This document shows positions 39,638-53,960 of a DNA stretch of 64,000 nucleotides, one piece after another; position 1 is the first letter of the stretch, and every line of letters begins with the position of its first letter. The position numbers were made by a program, and so were the translations under genes. Below the pieces are notes generated by a model. The model was not told the origin of the DNA and ran no database searches. It was given only the letters and a program-made list of their open reading frames with translations. This stretch comes from Darksidea phi. Taxonomy: Eukaryota; Ascomycota; Dothideomycetes; Pleosporales; Lentitheciaceae. Location: NCBI GenBank assembly GCA_030770425.1, contig JASJFT010000198.1, positions 1 through 64,000 of the forward strand. Direction: 5' to 3'.

Positions 39638-39927
39638 CTATACTTAATAGATTTCTTTTTTTAAACTATACTATACTCTACGTATACGTACTATATAGTC
39701 TATTTAGAGTTATAGTTATTCTACCTTCTTAATAATATATAAAAGTAATCGATCTACTATTTATATAGAACTAACTACCTTCTATCTTTAATTAACTTTC
39801 TAGGTCTTAATAATACCTAAGGCTTCTATAATAACCTATTCTAAATATTATTATTATCTTATAGATTATCTATTTACTTATTCTCGTTCTATACTAATAC
39901 TCTATTTCTATTATTATATTATACGGC
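39638..39927 (-). other. Minus-strand B2 interior, piece 2
   Basis: Reverse complement of the B2 3' region (compare about 46520-46805). It starts with TSD ctata and ends with TSD acggc (39923-39927). It continues piece 1 on one side and piece 3 on the other without a gap. No gene survives. Confidence 0.88.
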
Positions 39928-40362
39928 TATTATAACTCTAGGATTAGAAGAATATAGGGTAAGCTCTAATAAGATTAGAATAACTAAGCTATACTTAGTT
40001 AGTAATCTAATATTATATAACTTAGAAGTTATAGAAGTTACTAAGATAACTACTTTTATAATTACTATAGAAGTTATAGAAGCTATAGAAGTTACTACTT
40101 CTACTATTACTACTACTCCTTTAAGGAGTAAGAATAGGTATAAGAGAGCGGAGGATCTCTTAAACTTTCTATTTTAATTCTTTATAGTTAATTCCCTTTA
40201 GTTTATCTAATACTTATAAATAAGATTAGATCTTTTTCTAAGTAGTTATTCTAGTAATAGAATTCGTTAACTTAACCTTAATCTATTAAAACCTAATAAT
40301 ATAATAAATATACTATTAGCCCTAATCTAGATTCTATATTAAAGTATATATAATATATAATA
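39928..40362 (+). repeat. B2 5' LTR
   Basis: 435 bases, tattataact...tataata, with the same agaagt/acttct palindromic run as the other B2 LTRs. Confidence 0.92.
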
Positions 40363-40422
40363 TATTAACTATCTTAAATCTAGGTTATATTAAATATAGT
40401 AATTCTATCTAGCTTATATAAT

Positions 40423-42716
40423 ACTTCTAGAGGAAGTATAATAGAAGCTCTAATAGCGGATCTAGCTACTCTTATTTAATAATAAGTAGCTTAGATAGTA
40501 GAAATATAGTAAGCTATAATATTACTATAAGAAGTACTATAATAGGTAAGAGTAGAACTTAGTAGGAAAGTAAAAGTTAAGATATCTAAAAGATATAATA
40601 GTAATAAAGAAGGTCTAAAGCTATTCCTTACGTAGATAGATCTATACTATTAGTTTAACTTTACTATATTTACTAGTAATTAGGATAAGATTCTTATAGT
40701 AGGTATATATATAATAGAGAAAGTAGTAGTATAGATATAACTCCTAATCGACGATTATATAGCTAATAAAGATACTTTAATAAAATAATATAATAAAATA
40801 AAGGTAGTATTTATAGATTAGAACTTCTTTAAGGAATAAATATATATAGTCTTTAGAAATATTAATAAGATCTAGTAAGTAGAGTATAAGATTTAAAGAT
40901 TAAAATAGATAAAGTTAGTAGGAGTTTATACTACTAAATTTAAATAACTATAGTATAAGATTAATTAGGATAATACCCCTCTTATAGTTATATACTATAA
41001 TAGACTTAAGAAAGTAGTTAAAGACGAGCTATCTAGACTTAAGAAGCTAGATAATCTAGTAGAATTAATTAAAACGACGATTTATATTAATAACTAACTA
41101 TACGAATAAGTACTTAAAAAGTAAAATACTATAGAACTAGTTAGAGTTTATAAAAAGAAGTAGTTAGCTTCTAAGTATAGTTTCTATAAGGGTTATAATA
41201 AAATAGATATTAATATAGTTTAAAAAAAGAAATACCTAAAGAGTAAAAAATATAATTAAGATAAAAAGCTATAGAAAGTTCTAATAAATAAGATAAAATA
41301 ATATTAAGACGAAAAAGTATATTTATACTATAGTATATAGGAATACTTTACTAAAGAATATAGTAATAAAAAGAAAAATATAAAAAGCTAGAATAGTACT
41401 AAACGTATAAATATAATTAGGTATAATAAGAAAAAAGAAACTAAGTTTAACTTAATACCCAAAATATAGTACGATATTAGTAGGTAGAATAAGGTCGAAG
41501 AAGTTAATTAATAATAAGAAGATTTAGAGCTTAAAATAGGAGAATTAATACTCTTAGAGCTAAGAGAAGTAGTTATAGAAGATATTTTCTAACGACTAGT
41601 ATATAATAAATATTAAATATATAGAACTAGCTAATATATTATAAAATACTATACTAGAGAAGTAGAGCTAGTATATATTACCGGCGAATAAGACTAATAG
41701 ATAATAGATTAGACCTTAAAACTCTAAGAACCGGAAGGTTATAGGGTAACGTAGAATCGAGATAGTTTAGAATATAAGAATCTACTATTTATATAATATA
41801 TAGAGGAATATAAATATTATATATAATAAAAAAAAGAAGTTATAATACTCTCTAGGGATTCTCTATATATATACCTTTAGAATAAGGAATATCTAATAAT
41901 AGAATACTATCTTTATAACTATAATAATTAGACTAAAGAATACGAAGACTAGGGATAATTAGAATAAAATAGCTACTATAATAATAAATATAAAAAGTAC
42001 TTTCTAATAAAATATATTATAAGGTAATAGCTACGTAGACTAACTAAAGTAGATACTAAGAACTATAAAAGAGATATTAACTATAGGGTTATATATAAGA
42101 AACCTAGTTATAAAGCCTTATATTAGATATACTATAAAAGAATATATATTCTATACCTAGTATAAAAAGAACTTATAACTAAAAAGAAAGAGGATATCTT
42201 CTATTAGAATCTTAAGAGGAGGGAATACCTTATAGAGTAGTATAAGTAATATAGTTACCTAATATAGAATAGAGATAGTTCTAAAAATCTAAAGATTAGT
42301 AGATAGCTAAGAGTACTAGGTATATAGTAGGAATATTATAACGTCTAGAATAATAGGGTAAATATAAAGTCTATTAACTAGAATATACTATTACTAAATA
42401 GAGACCTAGAAGTAGAACTATAATAGATACTAAACTAGAAAATATCTTATAGGATTAGAAAAGAAGAGAATCTAAAGTTAGAGTAATTAGGTAAGTTACC
42501 CCTTTAATAAAATACTTAGAAACTAGAAGATACTCCTAAGAAATAGAACCTTTATAATAATAAATTAAAAAACTAGATTATTATTAGCTATATAAGAGTC
42601 GTATTAATAAAAGTATTTAAAAGATAACTTTACGAATTATATAAGAAAATATCTAATAACTAGCTAGATTAGAAGTAGATATATAGATTTATAGACGAAA
42701 AGTCTAAGTTATTATA
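40423..42716 (+). pseudogene. B2 gag remnant (complete element)
   Basis: Zinc knuckle at 41320-41361 in a retained C-x2-C-x4-H-x4-C spacing with Tyr codons. The capsid region lies upstream and the long extension downstream, in one frame. The offset from tandem unit 1 is a constant 14623 bases. There is no ATG and there are many RIP stops. Confidence 0.82.
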
Positions 42717-45700
42717 AATAATAAAGTAAAGTTTATACTTCTATTATTATAGATAGTAGAGGAATATAGAATTTTTTACTAAATTAAAATAAAACTTATA
42801 TAAATAGAACTTAGAGATAGATTATCTATAAAATATAGAAAAGATATAATTTATCTTAAAATATAAAAAGTAACTCTAGAGATAAAGAATATTAGAGACT
42901 ATTATAGATTCGATATTATAGAAATTAGAGATATTAATATAATTATTAGTTATAATTAGCTAGTAAAATATAATCTATAAATAGATTAAAAGCTATATAA
43001 AGTACTAGGCTATAAGTAGGTAGCTTAAGTTATAGAAATTAGAAGACTAGATAGATCTAACTATAAGATTTAGTATATACCTTAGAAAGAAAGGATAGAC
43101 TTAATTTTATCTTATAAGATTATAAGAATCTATAAGAAGAACTTATAGAGAGTTAACGTTATTATAGTATAAAGAATTATAACTATATAGAAAGAATTAT
43201 AACTAATAATACCTTAAGATTATAAGGAATTTTAAGAGTTATTTAAAGAATATTCGAATATAGACTTACTAGAGTACTAGGAATAGGATTATAAGATATA
43301 TCTAAAAGAAGATATAAAGTTTAAGTCTAGATCTATATACTTATTAATAGTAGATTAATAAGAAGAATTAAAAGAGTACCTTATAAAGAATCTAAAGAGG
43401 GGATATATTAAAGAAAGTTAGAGCTTTATAATATTACTAGTTCTATTTATTTTAAAAAAAAATAGAAAGTTATAACTTTATATAGACTATAAACGTTTAA
43501 ATAATATTACGAAGAAAAATAGATATTTATTACTACTAATTAGAGGACTTATAGACTAGTTTTAAGAAGTTAAGTAGATTATAAAATTTAATATCTAAGA
43601 AGAATTTTATAGGATTTAAATAATAAAAGGGTATAAAAAGTATATAGTATTTAAGATCTAATATAGACTTTATAAATATAGAGTTATACTATTTAAACTA
43701 ATAAATATACTAATAATATTTTAGTTAATTATTAATAGGATACTAAATAAATACTTAAATATATTTTATATAGTATATCTAGACGACGTTCTTATATATA
43801 GTAAAGGAACGTTAGAAGAATATAAAGAATATATAAAGAAAGTACTATAAAAGCTATAGTAGAATAAGTTACTACTTTACCCGGATAAATACGAATTCTA
43901 TAGAATAGAGATTAAATATCTAGATTTTATTATTTTATAAGAAGAAGTATCTATAAACCCTAAGAAAGTATAGACTATAAGAGAATAGTTAACTCTAATA
44001 TTAGTTAAGAACGTATAATTCTTTTTAGAATTTACTAACTTCTATTAAAAGTTTATTAAGGACTACTTAAAAACTATAGCTCTACTTACGAAGGTAACTA
44101 AGAAGAAAAAAAGATTTTAATAGAACTAAGAATAATAAGAAGCTTTTAATAAGCTTAAGACCTTATTTATATTAATACTTATATTATAGATATATAACCT
44201 AATAAAATCTCTTAGAGTAAAGACGGATATATTAGATTATATACTAGAAGTAATACTTATCTAGTAAGAAGAAGATAGAAAATAGAGACTAGTATTCTAC
44301 TACTTATATAAGTTTAATAAAGAAGAAGTAAACTATAATATATATAATAAGGAACTTAGTACTATTATATTAGTATTTGAATAATAGAGACTATAGCTTA
44401 TAGGAGCTAAGTATAAGATTAAGGTTATTATAGACTACTAAAACCTTACGAGTTTTATAACTATAAAGAAACTTAACTAATAATAATTTTAATAATTAGA
44501 ATTACTAGTAGATTACGATTTTAAGATAAGTTACTAGCTAGGAATACTAAATAGAATAGTAGATACTCTTAGTAGAAGATTAGATCTTTAAGGTACTAAC
44601 GAATCTATTATATATAAACTAGTTTTATAAAGGGAATCTAATAGAACTCTTATATATAACTATATAAGACTAGTTAAGATTATAGTAGTAGTAAATATTA
44701 AGAAAAAATAAAGGAATAAGATCTAAGAAACTATTAGGGATACTAATAGAATACTAAAGAAAGATAATATATACTTTAAAAAGGAAGAATACTTTACTTT
44801 AATAAATAACTTAGAAATAAGACCTTATATACTACTAAGTCTAAGAGAAAACTTAATATAGGAAATTTATAAGAGTAAGATACTAGAATATCTAGATATT
44901 AATAAAATAGTTAGATATATAGATAGAGAATATCTACTTATTAATATAAAAGAGGAAGTCTAGAAAGTAATAGACGACTATTTAGAATATTCTAAGAATA
45001 AATCTAAGAGATATAAGTCCTATAAATTACTCTAATTATTAGTACTATCTATATAATTATAGACTTATATTATAATAAACTTTATAGTAAAGTTACTACT
45101 ATTATTAGAACTAGAATTAAGAAGGTTATATAATATAATTATAGTAATTATAAACTAATTAACTAAAGTAGTATACTTTATTTTAATAAATAAAGTAATT
45201 ATAATAGAAAATATAGCTTATAAGGTTAAAAGAATACTTATTACTAATTATAGATTACTAGAATAAATCCTTATAAATAGAAATAAACTATTTACTTTAA
45301 AGTTTTAGAGTACGTTATTTATAAAATTAAGAATTAAAAAAAAACTATTAATTAGCTTTTATTTATAAATAGATAGTTAAATAGAATAAATAAACTAGAC
45401 TTTAAAGAAGTATCTAAGGTTCTATATTAATAAGTTATAGAATAACTAGATTAAATTACTACTAATAATATAACTAGTATATAATAGTAAGAAGTCTATA
45501 ACGACTAAATACTTACTATATTATATAAACTATAGATATAAGCCGATAACTTATAAAGATTTAAAGAATATTAAGAGTATATCTACTAGGATAAAAGAGA
45601 AGATCTATTTAATATAAGAATTATATAAAGAACTTAGTATATAGATAGTATATAGAAATCTTATAATAGCTAAAATAGTAAATAAAAGAAGACTCGAGGG

Positions 45701-46143
45701 ACTAATTCTTAAGAAGAAGAATAAAGTTTTTCTTTTATAATAAAATCTAAAAACTAAATACCTATATAATAAACTAGATAATTTATAAATTAGATTATTT
45801 AAAATTAAAAAAAAAATAGAACTAGTTAACTATAGACTAAAGCTAGTTAAGAGTATAAGGATATATCCGGTATTTTACGTATTATTACTAGAACTAGTAC
45901 TAGAAGATACCGAAGTAGCTACTAATATTAAACTTAAGGACGAGAAATATAAGGTCGAGGAAATTTAAGAATTATAGAAGTTTAGACGTTAGTAGAAATA
46001 CTTAGTTAAATAGGTAGAATAGCCTACTAGCTAAAATATATAGGAACTAATTAAAAACCTATAGAACTACTAGAAACTAGTTAAGTAGTATTACTAGAAG
46101 TACCTAGAGGTAGAGACTCTTAACTATTTAAGAAAGAAAAGTT
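42708..46143 (+). pseudogene. B2 pol remnant (complete element)
   Basis: The protease box lies at 42717. The RT box at 43776-43787 still reads YLDD (gac gac codons, which lack the TG that doomed gat codons in other copies). RNaseH, integrase and the chromodomain (about 45939-46100) follow. Pol is in the -1 frame relative to gag. TAA/TAG codons prevent translation. Confidence 0.86.
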
Positions 46144-46876
46144 AATAGACTTATATAGTAAGAGTTACTATAGTAACTTAAGTAAGTTAGAAGAAGTAGA
46201 ATATTTAGCTTCCTCTTACTTTAATTAATCTAGCTTCTTAAGGGATATAAACTTATAATAGTATATTTTAATATTATAATACTCTAAGTCCTAAAGCTAC
46301 TTTAAAAGATAGGCTTTATAAGTATAAAGCTTAACTATTTAAATAAAAGTCTTATTATAGGTAGAATATATAGTATTTAGTTTAGTCTAAAGGTTAAATT
46401 TCTATTTATCTACCTTTATCTAATCTCTCTTAGTTACTACTAGATTATACTTTAATCTATAACGAACGTACTTTATATAAAAATTAGACTAAAGATTAAT
46501 ATAATAAGTTTAAAAAGGCCGTATAGTATAATAATAGGAATAGAATATTAGTATAGGACGAGAATAAGTAAATAGATAATCTATAAGATAATAATAATAT
46601 TTAGAATAAGTTATCGTAAAAGCCTTAAGTATTATTAAAACCTAGGAAGTTAATTAAGAATAGAGGGTAGTTAACCCTATATAGACGGCGGATTAATTAC
46701 TCTTATATATTACTAAAAGAATAGAATAACTATAGCTCTAAATAGGTTATATAGTACGTATATATAGAGTATAGTATAGCTTAGAAAAAGAAATCTACTA
46801 AGTAAGGGTACTACTAGCTAGGGTATAATAGGTATAATAAAATCTTTAAGAATAAAGCTTAGAAGAAGGAAGTAAG
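46144..46876 (+). other. B2 3' region (complete element)
   Basis: Subfamily-specific segment between pol and the 3' LTR, ending in agaagaaggaagtaag (polypurine tract). No domain recognised. Confidence 0.6.
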
Positions 46877-47311
46877 TATTATAATTCTAGAATTAGAAGA
46901 ATATAGGGTAAGCTCTAATAAGACTAGAATAACTAAGCTACGCTTAATTAGTAATCTAATATTACGTAACTTAGAAGTTATAGAAGTTACTAAGATAACT
47001 ACTTCTATAACTACTATAAAAGTTATAGAAGCTATAGAAGTTACTACTTCTACTACTACTATTACTTTCTTAAGGAGTAAGAATAGGTATAAGAAGATAG
47101 AGGATCTCTTAGACTTTTTATTTTAATTCCTTATAGTTAATTCCCTTTAGTTTATCTAACGCTTACGAATAAGATTAGATCTTTTCCTAAGTAGTTATTC
47201 TAGTAATAGAATTTATTAACTTAACCTTAATCTATTAAAATCTAATAGTATAATAAATATATTATTGATTCTAATCTAGATCCTATATTAAAGTACGTAT
47301 AATATATAATA
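46877..47311 (+). repeat. B2 3' LTR
   Basis: 435 bases, followed by TSD acgac at 47312-47316. It keeps one TG near 47264. Confidence 0.92.
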
Positions 47312-48125
47312 ACGACCTTCTTAAATCTATTATATTAATCTTTAGTCTAGTTTTTATATAGAGTATATTCGTTATAGATTAAAGTATAACCTAGTAATAA
47401 CTAAGAGAGATTAGATAAAGGTAGATAAATAGAAATCTAATCTTTAAGCTAAGCTAGATACTATATATACTATCTATAATAAGACTTTTATTTAAATAGC
47501 TAAGCTTTATACTTATAAGACCTATCTTCTAAAATAGCTCTAGAATCTAGATCGTTATAATACTAAGATATACTATTATAAGCTTATATCTCTCAAAGAG
47601 CTAGACTAGTTAGAGGAAGCTAAACGTTCTACTTCTTCTAACTTACTTAGATTACTATAGTAACCCTTACTATATAAGTCTACTAATTTCTTCTTTCTAG
47701 ATAATTAGGAGTCTTTACCTCTAGGTACCTTTAGTAATACTACTTAACTAGTCTTTAGTAGTCCTATAGATTCTTAATTAGTTTCTACGTATTCTAGCTA
47801 GTAGGCTATTCTACCTACTTAACTAAGTATTTCTACTAATAATTAAACTTTTATAGTTCTTAGATTTTCTTAACCTTATACTTCTCGTCTTTAAGTTTAA
47901 TATTAGTAGCTACCTTAATATCTTCCGGTACTAGTTCTAGTAATAATATATAGAATACCGAGTATATTCTTATATCTTTAGCTAGCTTTAGCCTATAGTT
48001 AACTAATTCTATCTTTTCTTTAATTTTAAATAGTCCGATTCGTAAATTATCTAGTTTATTATATAGTTATTTAGTTTTTAAGTTTCGTTATAAAAGAAAA
48101 ACTTTATCCCTTTTCTTAAGGATTA
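47312..48125 (-). pseudogene. Minus-strand B2 interior, piece 3 (end of pol and 3' region)
   Basis: Reads on the minus strand from the integrase C-terminal side through the chromodomain (about 47735-47894) into the start of the B2 3' region. It joins piece 2 across the complete B2 insertion and piece 4 across A copy 3. The last five bases, gatta (48121-48125), are the TSD of A copy 3. RIP has left no open frame. Confidence 0.85.
48121..48125. repeat. TSD of A copy 3, left copy (gatta)
   Basis: Identical to 55129-55133. Confidence 0.92.
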
Positions 48126-48567
48126 TATTATAAACTAAATATATACTATAGACTACTAGTAAATAGAGCTACTAGAAATCGAGCTAACTACTAGTTCTAA
48201 TAAAGAATACGACGTAGACCTTATAATTAGAGAATAGGAAATTATATAATAGATCTATACCTTAGTAAGGATAGATCTAAGGGGTTATATAATAGCTTAG
48301 TAGATCTATTAAGATAGAGCTATAGAGCTATAGCTTAGTAGATTTATAGGTATAAAGCTATAGATCTAAGGGAACTAAATTAATATATAATAATTACGAA
48401 TCTTCTAGATAGTCTTTCTTCTCTATAGTTAATTTCGAATCTAGATTAATTCTTATCTATTAATATAATTAAACTATTACCTACTTATTCTTACTTCTTC
48501 TTTCCTATCTTAAGTATAAACCCTAAATAAGACTAAATAACCTATTAGGCCCGGACCCCGTTTAATA
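48126..48567 (+). repeat. 5' LTR of family A copy 3 (A1 type)
   Basis: 442 bases, tattataaac...tttaata. The U3 differs from the A2 LTRs of copies 1 and 2 over the first 100-130 bases. Short internal agctatag and agatcta repeats occur about 48245-48370. Confidence 0.92.
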
Positions 48568-48599
48568 CCTTAACTATCTAGTAGATAGGAATAGCTAAC

Positions 48600-51500
48600 T
48601 ATAATAGTAGGAGAAGGAACCCGATATAGCGAAGCAACGTAGCCGCTAACTTAGGCCGAACCCTCTAAGGTAGAAAGCTACCGGGAATTTAGTTCCCTAG
48701 AAGGTAGTATAACTATAGAAAATTTCGAAAGAGTTATTAAGAATTAGTATATATTTAAAAAGAGAGAAGATATACTAGAAGTCTAACTTATAGAATTAAC
48801 TATTTAACTTTAGAGGTATATAAGTAAACTACTAAAGCTTAGAGAACTAGAAAAGTTTAATAGAATAAGATCGAAGCTTAGGGGATTTTTAGCTAATATA
48901 ATAATCTACCTTAACCTTAATAGAATAAAACTACCTACTAAAAGTAATAAAGTATTATTTATAATAGCTTAATTTATAAGAAAAGTTATTATTTAGTTTA
49001 AAATATATCTAAACGAATAACTATAATTACTAAAGGCTTAGCGAAGTAACAAAATAAAGGCTATCTTCTTAAGTTACGAGTACTTTAAGAATAAATTATA
49101 TATTATCTTTAAAGATATTAATTTAAAAAGACTAGTAGAATAAAAAATTATACGTCTTAGATAGATAAAATCTATTATAATCTATACGTCTAAGTTTAAA
49201 TAACTCGCTATAAAGATCTAATAGAGAGAGATAGCTCTTATATTATAATACTATAAAGAACTAAAAGACTATATCCGTTATAAAATAATTTAGATAGAAC
49301 GACCCTAGACTATAAGAGGACTAATTAAATAAGCTATTAAAATTAATAATAACCTCTATCTCTAGAACCTAGAAAGAAAGAAGAAAGTTAGATTCTATAA
49401 AAAGAAGAAAGAAGAAAAATACTATAGACTAGAAGTAATAGTCCTAGGGGCTAGTTTAGAGCCTAAAAAAGAGAAATAAAATTCTAAGAAGTAAGAGCTC
49501 TACGAGAAATAAGTATATTTTAAGTATAAAAAGTAAAAATATCTAGTAAGAGACTATAAGTTAGGTTTAAGAAAAGAGAAACCTCGATATACTTAGTAAA
49601 GTAAGAAGGATAGAGTAGCTATAATATAAGAATATAATACTATATATTAGACGACTTATATATATAACTAGTATAAGACGTATTATAAAGCTAAGCTAAA
49701 TACTAGCTATTAATTATAAAAATAGTAAGTAGCTACGACTTAGGAGTCTTAGAGAAGAGTTTCGTTCTTACTAAAAGTATAAGAAGAAGTACCTAAGGAA
49801 GACTTATCTACGAAGTAGAAAGACTTTAATAATACCCTAGATATACTATTATAAATAGTTAATAATAGTAATAAGTCCTTAGAATAGGAAGATAAAAATC
49901 TAGTTATATTATATAAGAATACTAAATATCTATAGATAATTCGATTCTTTAGAGAAGAAATAGGACTAGTATCGGAACTTAATATAACTTATACTTAAGC
50001 CTTATAGTTTATAGAGAAAACTATAATACTTATAATAATATAAGAGATTTATAAAAAATAGTCTAGATCTTATCTAATATATCGACTATTTAAAGACTTT
50101 AAATAATAGGTTAAATAAAACTTTATTATTATAGATCTTATATCTAATTAAGAAACTTAGAAAGAAATATAGTATATTATAAAGATAGTTAATAAAGAGT
50201 AACTATAATATATAGTAATTAAATAATAGATTTCTATAAGAATAATCTTTATAAAATATAATAATTAGAAATATAAGGTAGATCTGAAGAACGACCTACG
50301 ATATAAAATAAGATACCTAGTATATTTTAAGATCGTATAGATCTTATATATATAAAAAGAATATCGACTCTATAAGAGAGTAAAATAAAAAAATAACTAC
50401 TATCTAGTAAAGGACTACGATAAAAGGATTACTTAAATAATTATACTAGAAGTAGTATATAGATAGTAACGATTTAAGAATTAACGATAAAAGGGATATA
50501 TTAGAATTATACTAGAACTACTTCTACTATTAAACTATATTCTAGGAAGACTATAGTACGAATACCTAGAAAATAAATATCTAAAGTATATCTAGACTAA
50601 GATTAATACGAAATATTAGCTAAAGAAGATAAGAATTTAAGGGATAGAAGAATAGGACTATATTTACCTCTAAGAAACTTACTAAGGAAGAAAGATTACT
50701 ACCTTAATCGATAGTAGAGCTATATAGAACTTTATTAGTAAGAACTTTATCTAATAAAAGAAGATTCCCTAATAGAAGAAACGATATTCTAGTATTATAT
50801 ATACTATAGAAGGAGAACTATTTAATAAACCTACGATATATAAAACTAAAGGTAAACTTAGTCTATAGGGATAGGAAAAAGAAAATAAAATACTCGATAT
50901 AATCGAAATATTAGATAACTAAGATATAATTCTAGAAATACTATAGCTCTAAGAAGCTAATTCTTAAATTCGATAGACGAACTAATAAGTATTATTTCTA
51001 TAATAGAACCTAGGTATAACTTAAGAAGAAAATAATAATATTCTAAAATAATATAAAAAATAGGAAGAATTATTTATAGAACTAAAGAAAAGTCTATTCT
51101 AGTACTAGTCTTAGAACTACGTAATCCTACTATAAGAAGGAAAAACTCTAGGATTCGGACTAATCTATAAATTAATTAAAGAAGAGGAGAAGATTATAAT
51201 AAAATACCTCGAAGATAATCTTATAAAAAGGTATATTTAATATTTAAATTTATCTATAGGATACCTAGTTCTCTTTATATCTAAGAAGGGTACTACGGAA
51301 CTATAATTATATATCGACTACCGAACGCTTAATAATATTACGATTAAGAATCGGTACCCTTTACCTCTAATAGCGGAAATATAGGACTAACTAAGAAAAG
51401 CTAAATAGTTTATACGACTAGATATCCGAAATACGTATTATTAAATTAGAATTAAGAAAGGCGAAGAATAGAAAATAGCTTTTAGGACTAAAAAAGGACT

Positions 51501-53960
51501 ATATAAGTACTAAGTAATACCTTTTAAACTTACTAATATACCTATAATATTCTAAGAACGAATTAATAATATTTTATAAAACTACCTCGATTAGTTTATA
51601 ATAGTATACCTTAATAATATCCTAATCTATTTAGAAATAGAAAAAGAATATAAAGAATATATAAAGAAGGTTCTATAGACGCTTAAAGAAGTATAACTAT
51701 ACCTTTACCCGCGAAAATATAAATTCTACGTATAAGAAATAGAGTTTCTAGGATTTATTATTAGACTAGAAGAAATTAAAGTAGACCTATAATAAATTAA
51801 GAAAGTTAAGGAATAGTCTATATTAAAGAATCTTAAGGAACTATAATTATTCCTAGGATTCTATAACTTCTATTAAAAACTAATACTATAATAAAGTATA
51901 ATAACGATACTACTTATATAACTTATAAGAAAAGACTAGTCTTTCGAATAGAAGGAAGAGTACTAGTAAGTATTTAAGAAGATTAAAGAATAATTTACTA
52001 AGAAACCTATAATTAAGATATATAACCCCGAAGAACTATTAATTATTAAAATAGATATATTAGATTATATAATAGGAGTAGTACTACTATAGAAAGATAA
52101 TAAAGATAACCTTAGACTAGTATACTACTTCTTACGGAAAATATTAATAGCTAAACTTAACTATAATATTTATAATAAGGAGTTATTAGTAATTATCGAA
52201 GCTTTAAAAGAATAAAGATCTAATCTATAGAAATCTAAATATTCTATTATAATCTATATAGATTATAAGAATCTAATAGAATTCTTAATAAATAAACCTT
52301 TAATTAGAAGATAGATATAATAGGTATAAACTCTTATAATCTATAATATTAAGATCGTATATACTAAAGGATTAGAAAATAAATAAGCGGATACGCTTAG
52401 TAGAAGACCTAATTATTAAGAAATAAAGAAATCTAGCGCGGTAATCCTTAAACTATAACTAGACGGGATAATTACCTATAACCGCCTAAAGCTAGTAGGA
52501 ATACGAGAAATAATACTCGAATTAGAAGGAAATAAATAGACCTAATAGATCTATATAACTACTATAGAAGTAATAAATAAATAAAACGAAATTTAAGAAG
52601 TAATTTAAAAGAAGAATAGAATTATTTATATATTCTAAAAAGCCTATATACCTAAGGTAATATAAAAAGAATTTATTAGGTAATACTACGAAGTACTAGT
52701 ATATAGATACTAAGGAGTAGAAAAAACCCTCGAATAATTAATAAGGACGTACTATTTCCTATACGTAAGATAACTAGTTATCTAAGTTCTTTTAAAATAC
52801 GTAGATTACTATTATAATAAGTATACTAGATATATACCCTATAGAATACTATAACTAATAGAAAATATAGAAAGACTATAGAAGATTATAACTATAGACT
52901 TTATTATATAGTTACTATATTTTAAAGAACTAATAATAGAAGTATCCTATAATACTATACTAGTAGTAGTAGATAAGTTTACGAAGTACGCTTACTTTAT
53001 CTTATATATAAATAAAGAAAATATAGTAGAATAACTTATTTATATCTTACTAAGATATATATTTAGTAAATATAGAATACTAAATAAAATAATCTTAGAT
53101 AGAGATATTAAATTTATAGTAAAGTTTTAGTAAACTCTTATAGCTAAATTAGAAATAAAATATAGTATATCGACTACTTATTATCTATAGATAGACGGAC
53201 TAATAGAACGAATAAACTAAATAGTAGAATAATACCTTAGATATTATATAAACTACTATTAGAATAACTAGATTATACTTTTACCTATAGTATAATTTAT
53301 ATATAATAGTTTATAATATAATATAATAAAGATAATATCTTTCTTTATAAACTACGAAATTAAACTAGAAATATATAAGAAACCTAGGTAACTTTAATCT
53401 TATAGCTAGAATAGAGAAGAAATAGCAAAAATTATTCTATAAATATATTAATAGCTTAAGGAAGATATAGAATTCCTTTAAAATAGAATAAATAGATACT
53501 ATAATAAGAAGTAAAAGGAAGTACCTACTTTTAAAGAGGGAGAAAAGGTATAGTTACTACGAAAAAATATTAAGAATAAGTAACCTAATAGTAAATTAGA
53601 CTATACTAAGATCGGACTCTATAAGATTAAGAAATAAGTCTTATCTATAAACTACTAACTAAGACTACCTCTATAAATAAAAATTTACTCTATATTCTAT
53701 ATAAGTCTACTAAAAAAAGTACTATAAGATACTAAACTAGTAGTATATAAAGTAGATATATATAGAGAAGATAATAAAGAATAAAAAGTAGAAGAAATTC
53801 TAGATAGTAATATTAGAAACGGAAAGTACTACTATCTAATCTAATAGTAAGGGATAGACGAGAATAGAAAACTATAGAAATAAATCTAGGAACCCGAAGA
53901 TAATCTTAATTATCTTAAGAAGCTTACGGAGTACTAAAACTATAATTTTAAAGAAAACTA
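48600..53960 (+). pseudogene. RIP-inactivated gag-pol of family A, copy 3
   Basis: One frame (1 mod 3) from end to end. The gag capsid lies at about 48720-49480. The CCHC knuckle is at 49516-49557, with Tyr codons at Cys and His. The protease motif at 50701-50736 reads L-I-D-S-R-A where L-I-D-S-G-A is expected. The RT box at 51607-51618 reads YLNN, from gat codons hit at TG. RNaseH lies at about 52040-52440. The integrase triad is at D 52897, D 53098 and E 53206, with exactly 35 residues between the last two. The chromodomain lies at 53788-53945. Dozens of TAA/TAG codons and no ATG make it dead. Confidence 0.92.

Larger units (their letters stand above)
39928..47311 (+). mobile_element. Complete Gypsy chromovirus B2
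   Basis: 435-bp LTRs (39928-40362 and 46877-47311) flank a 6514-bp interior. The TSD is acggc (39923-39927) and acgac (47312-47316), differing by one G-to-A. It is inserted into the 3' region of the minus-strand B2. Its interior length is identical to both tandem units, so differences among copies are substitutions rather than indels. Confidence 0.93.
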
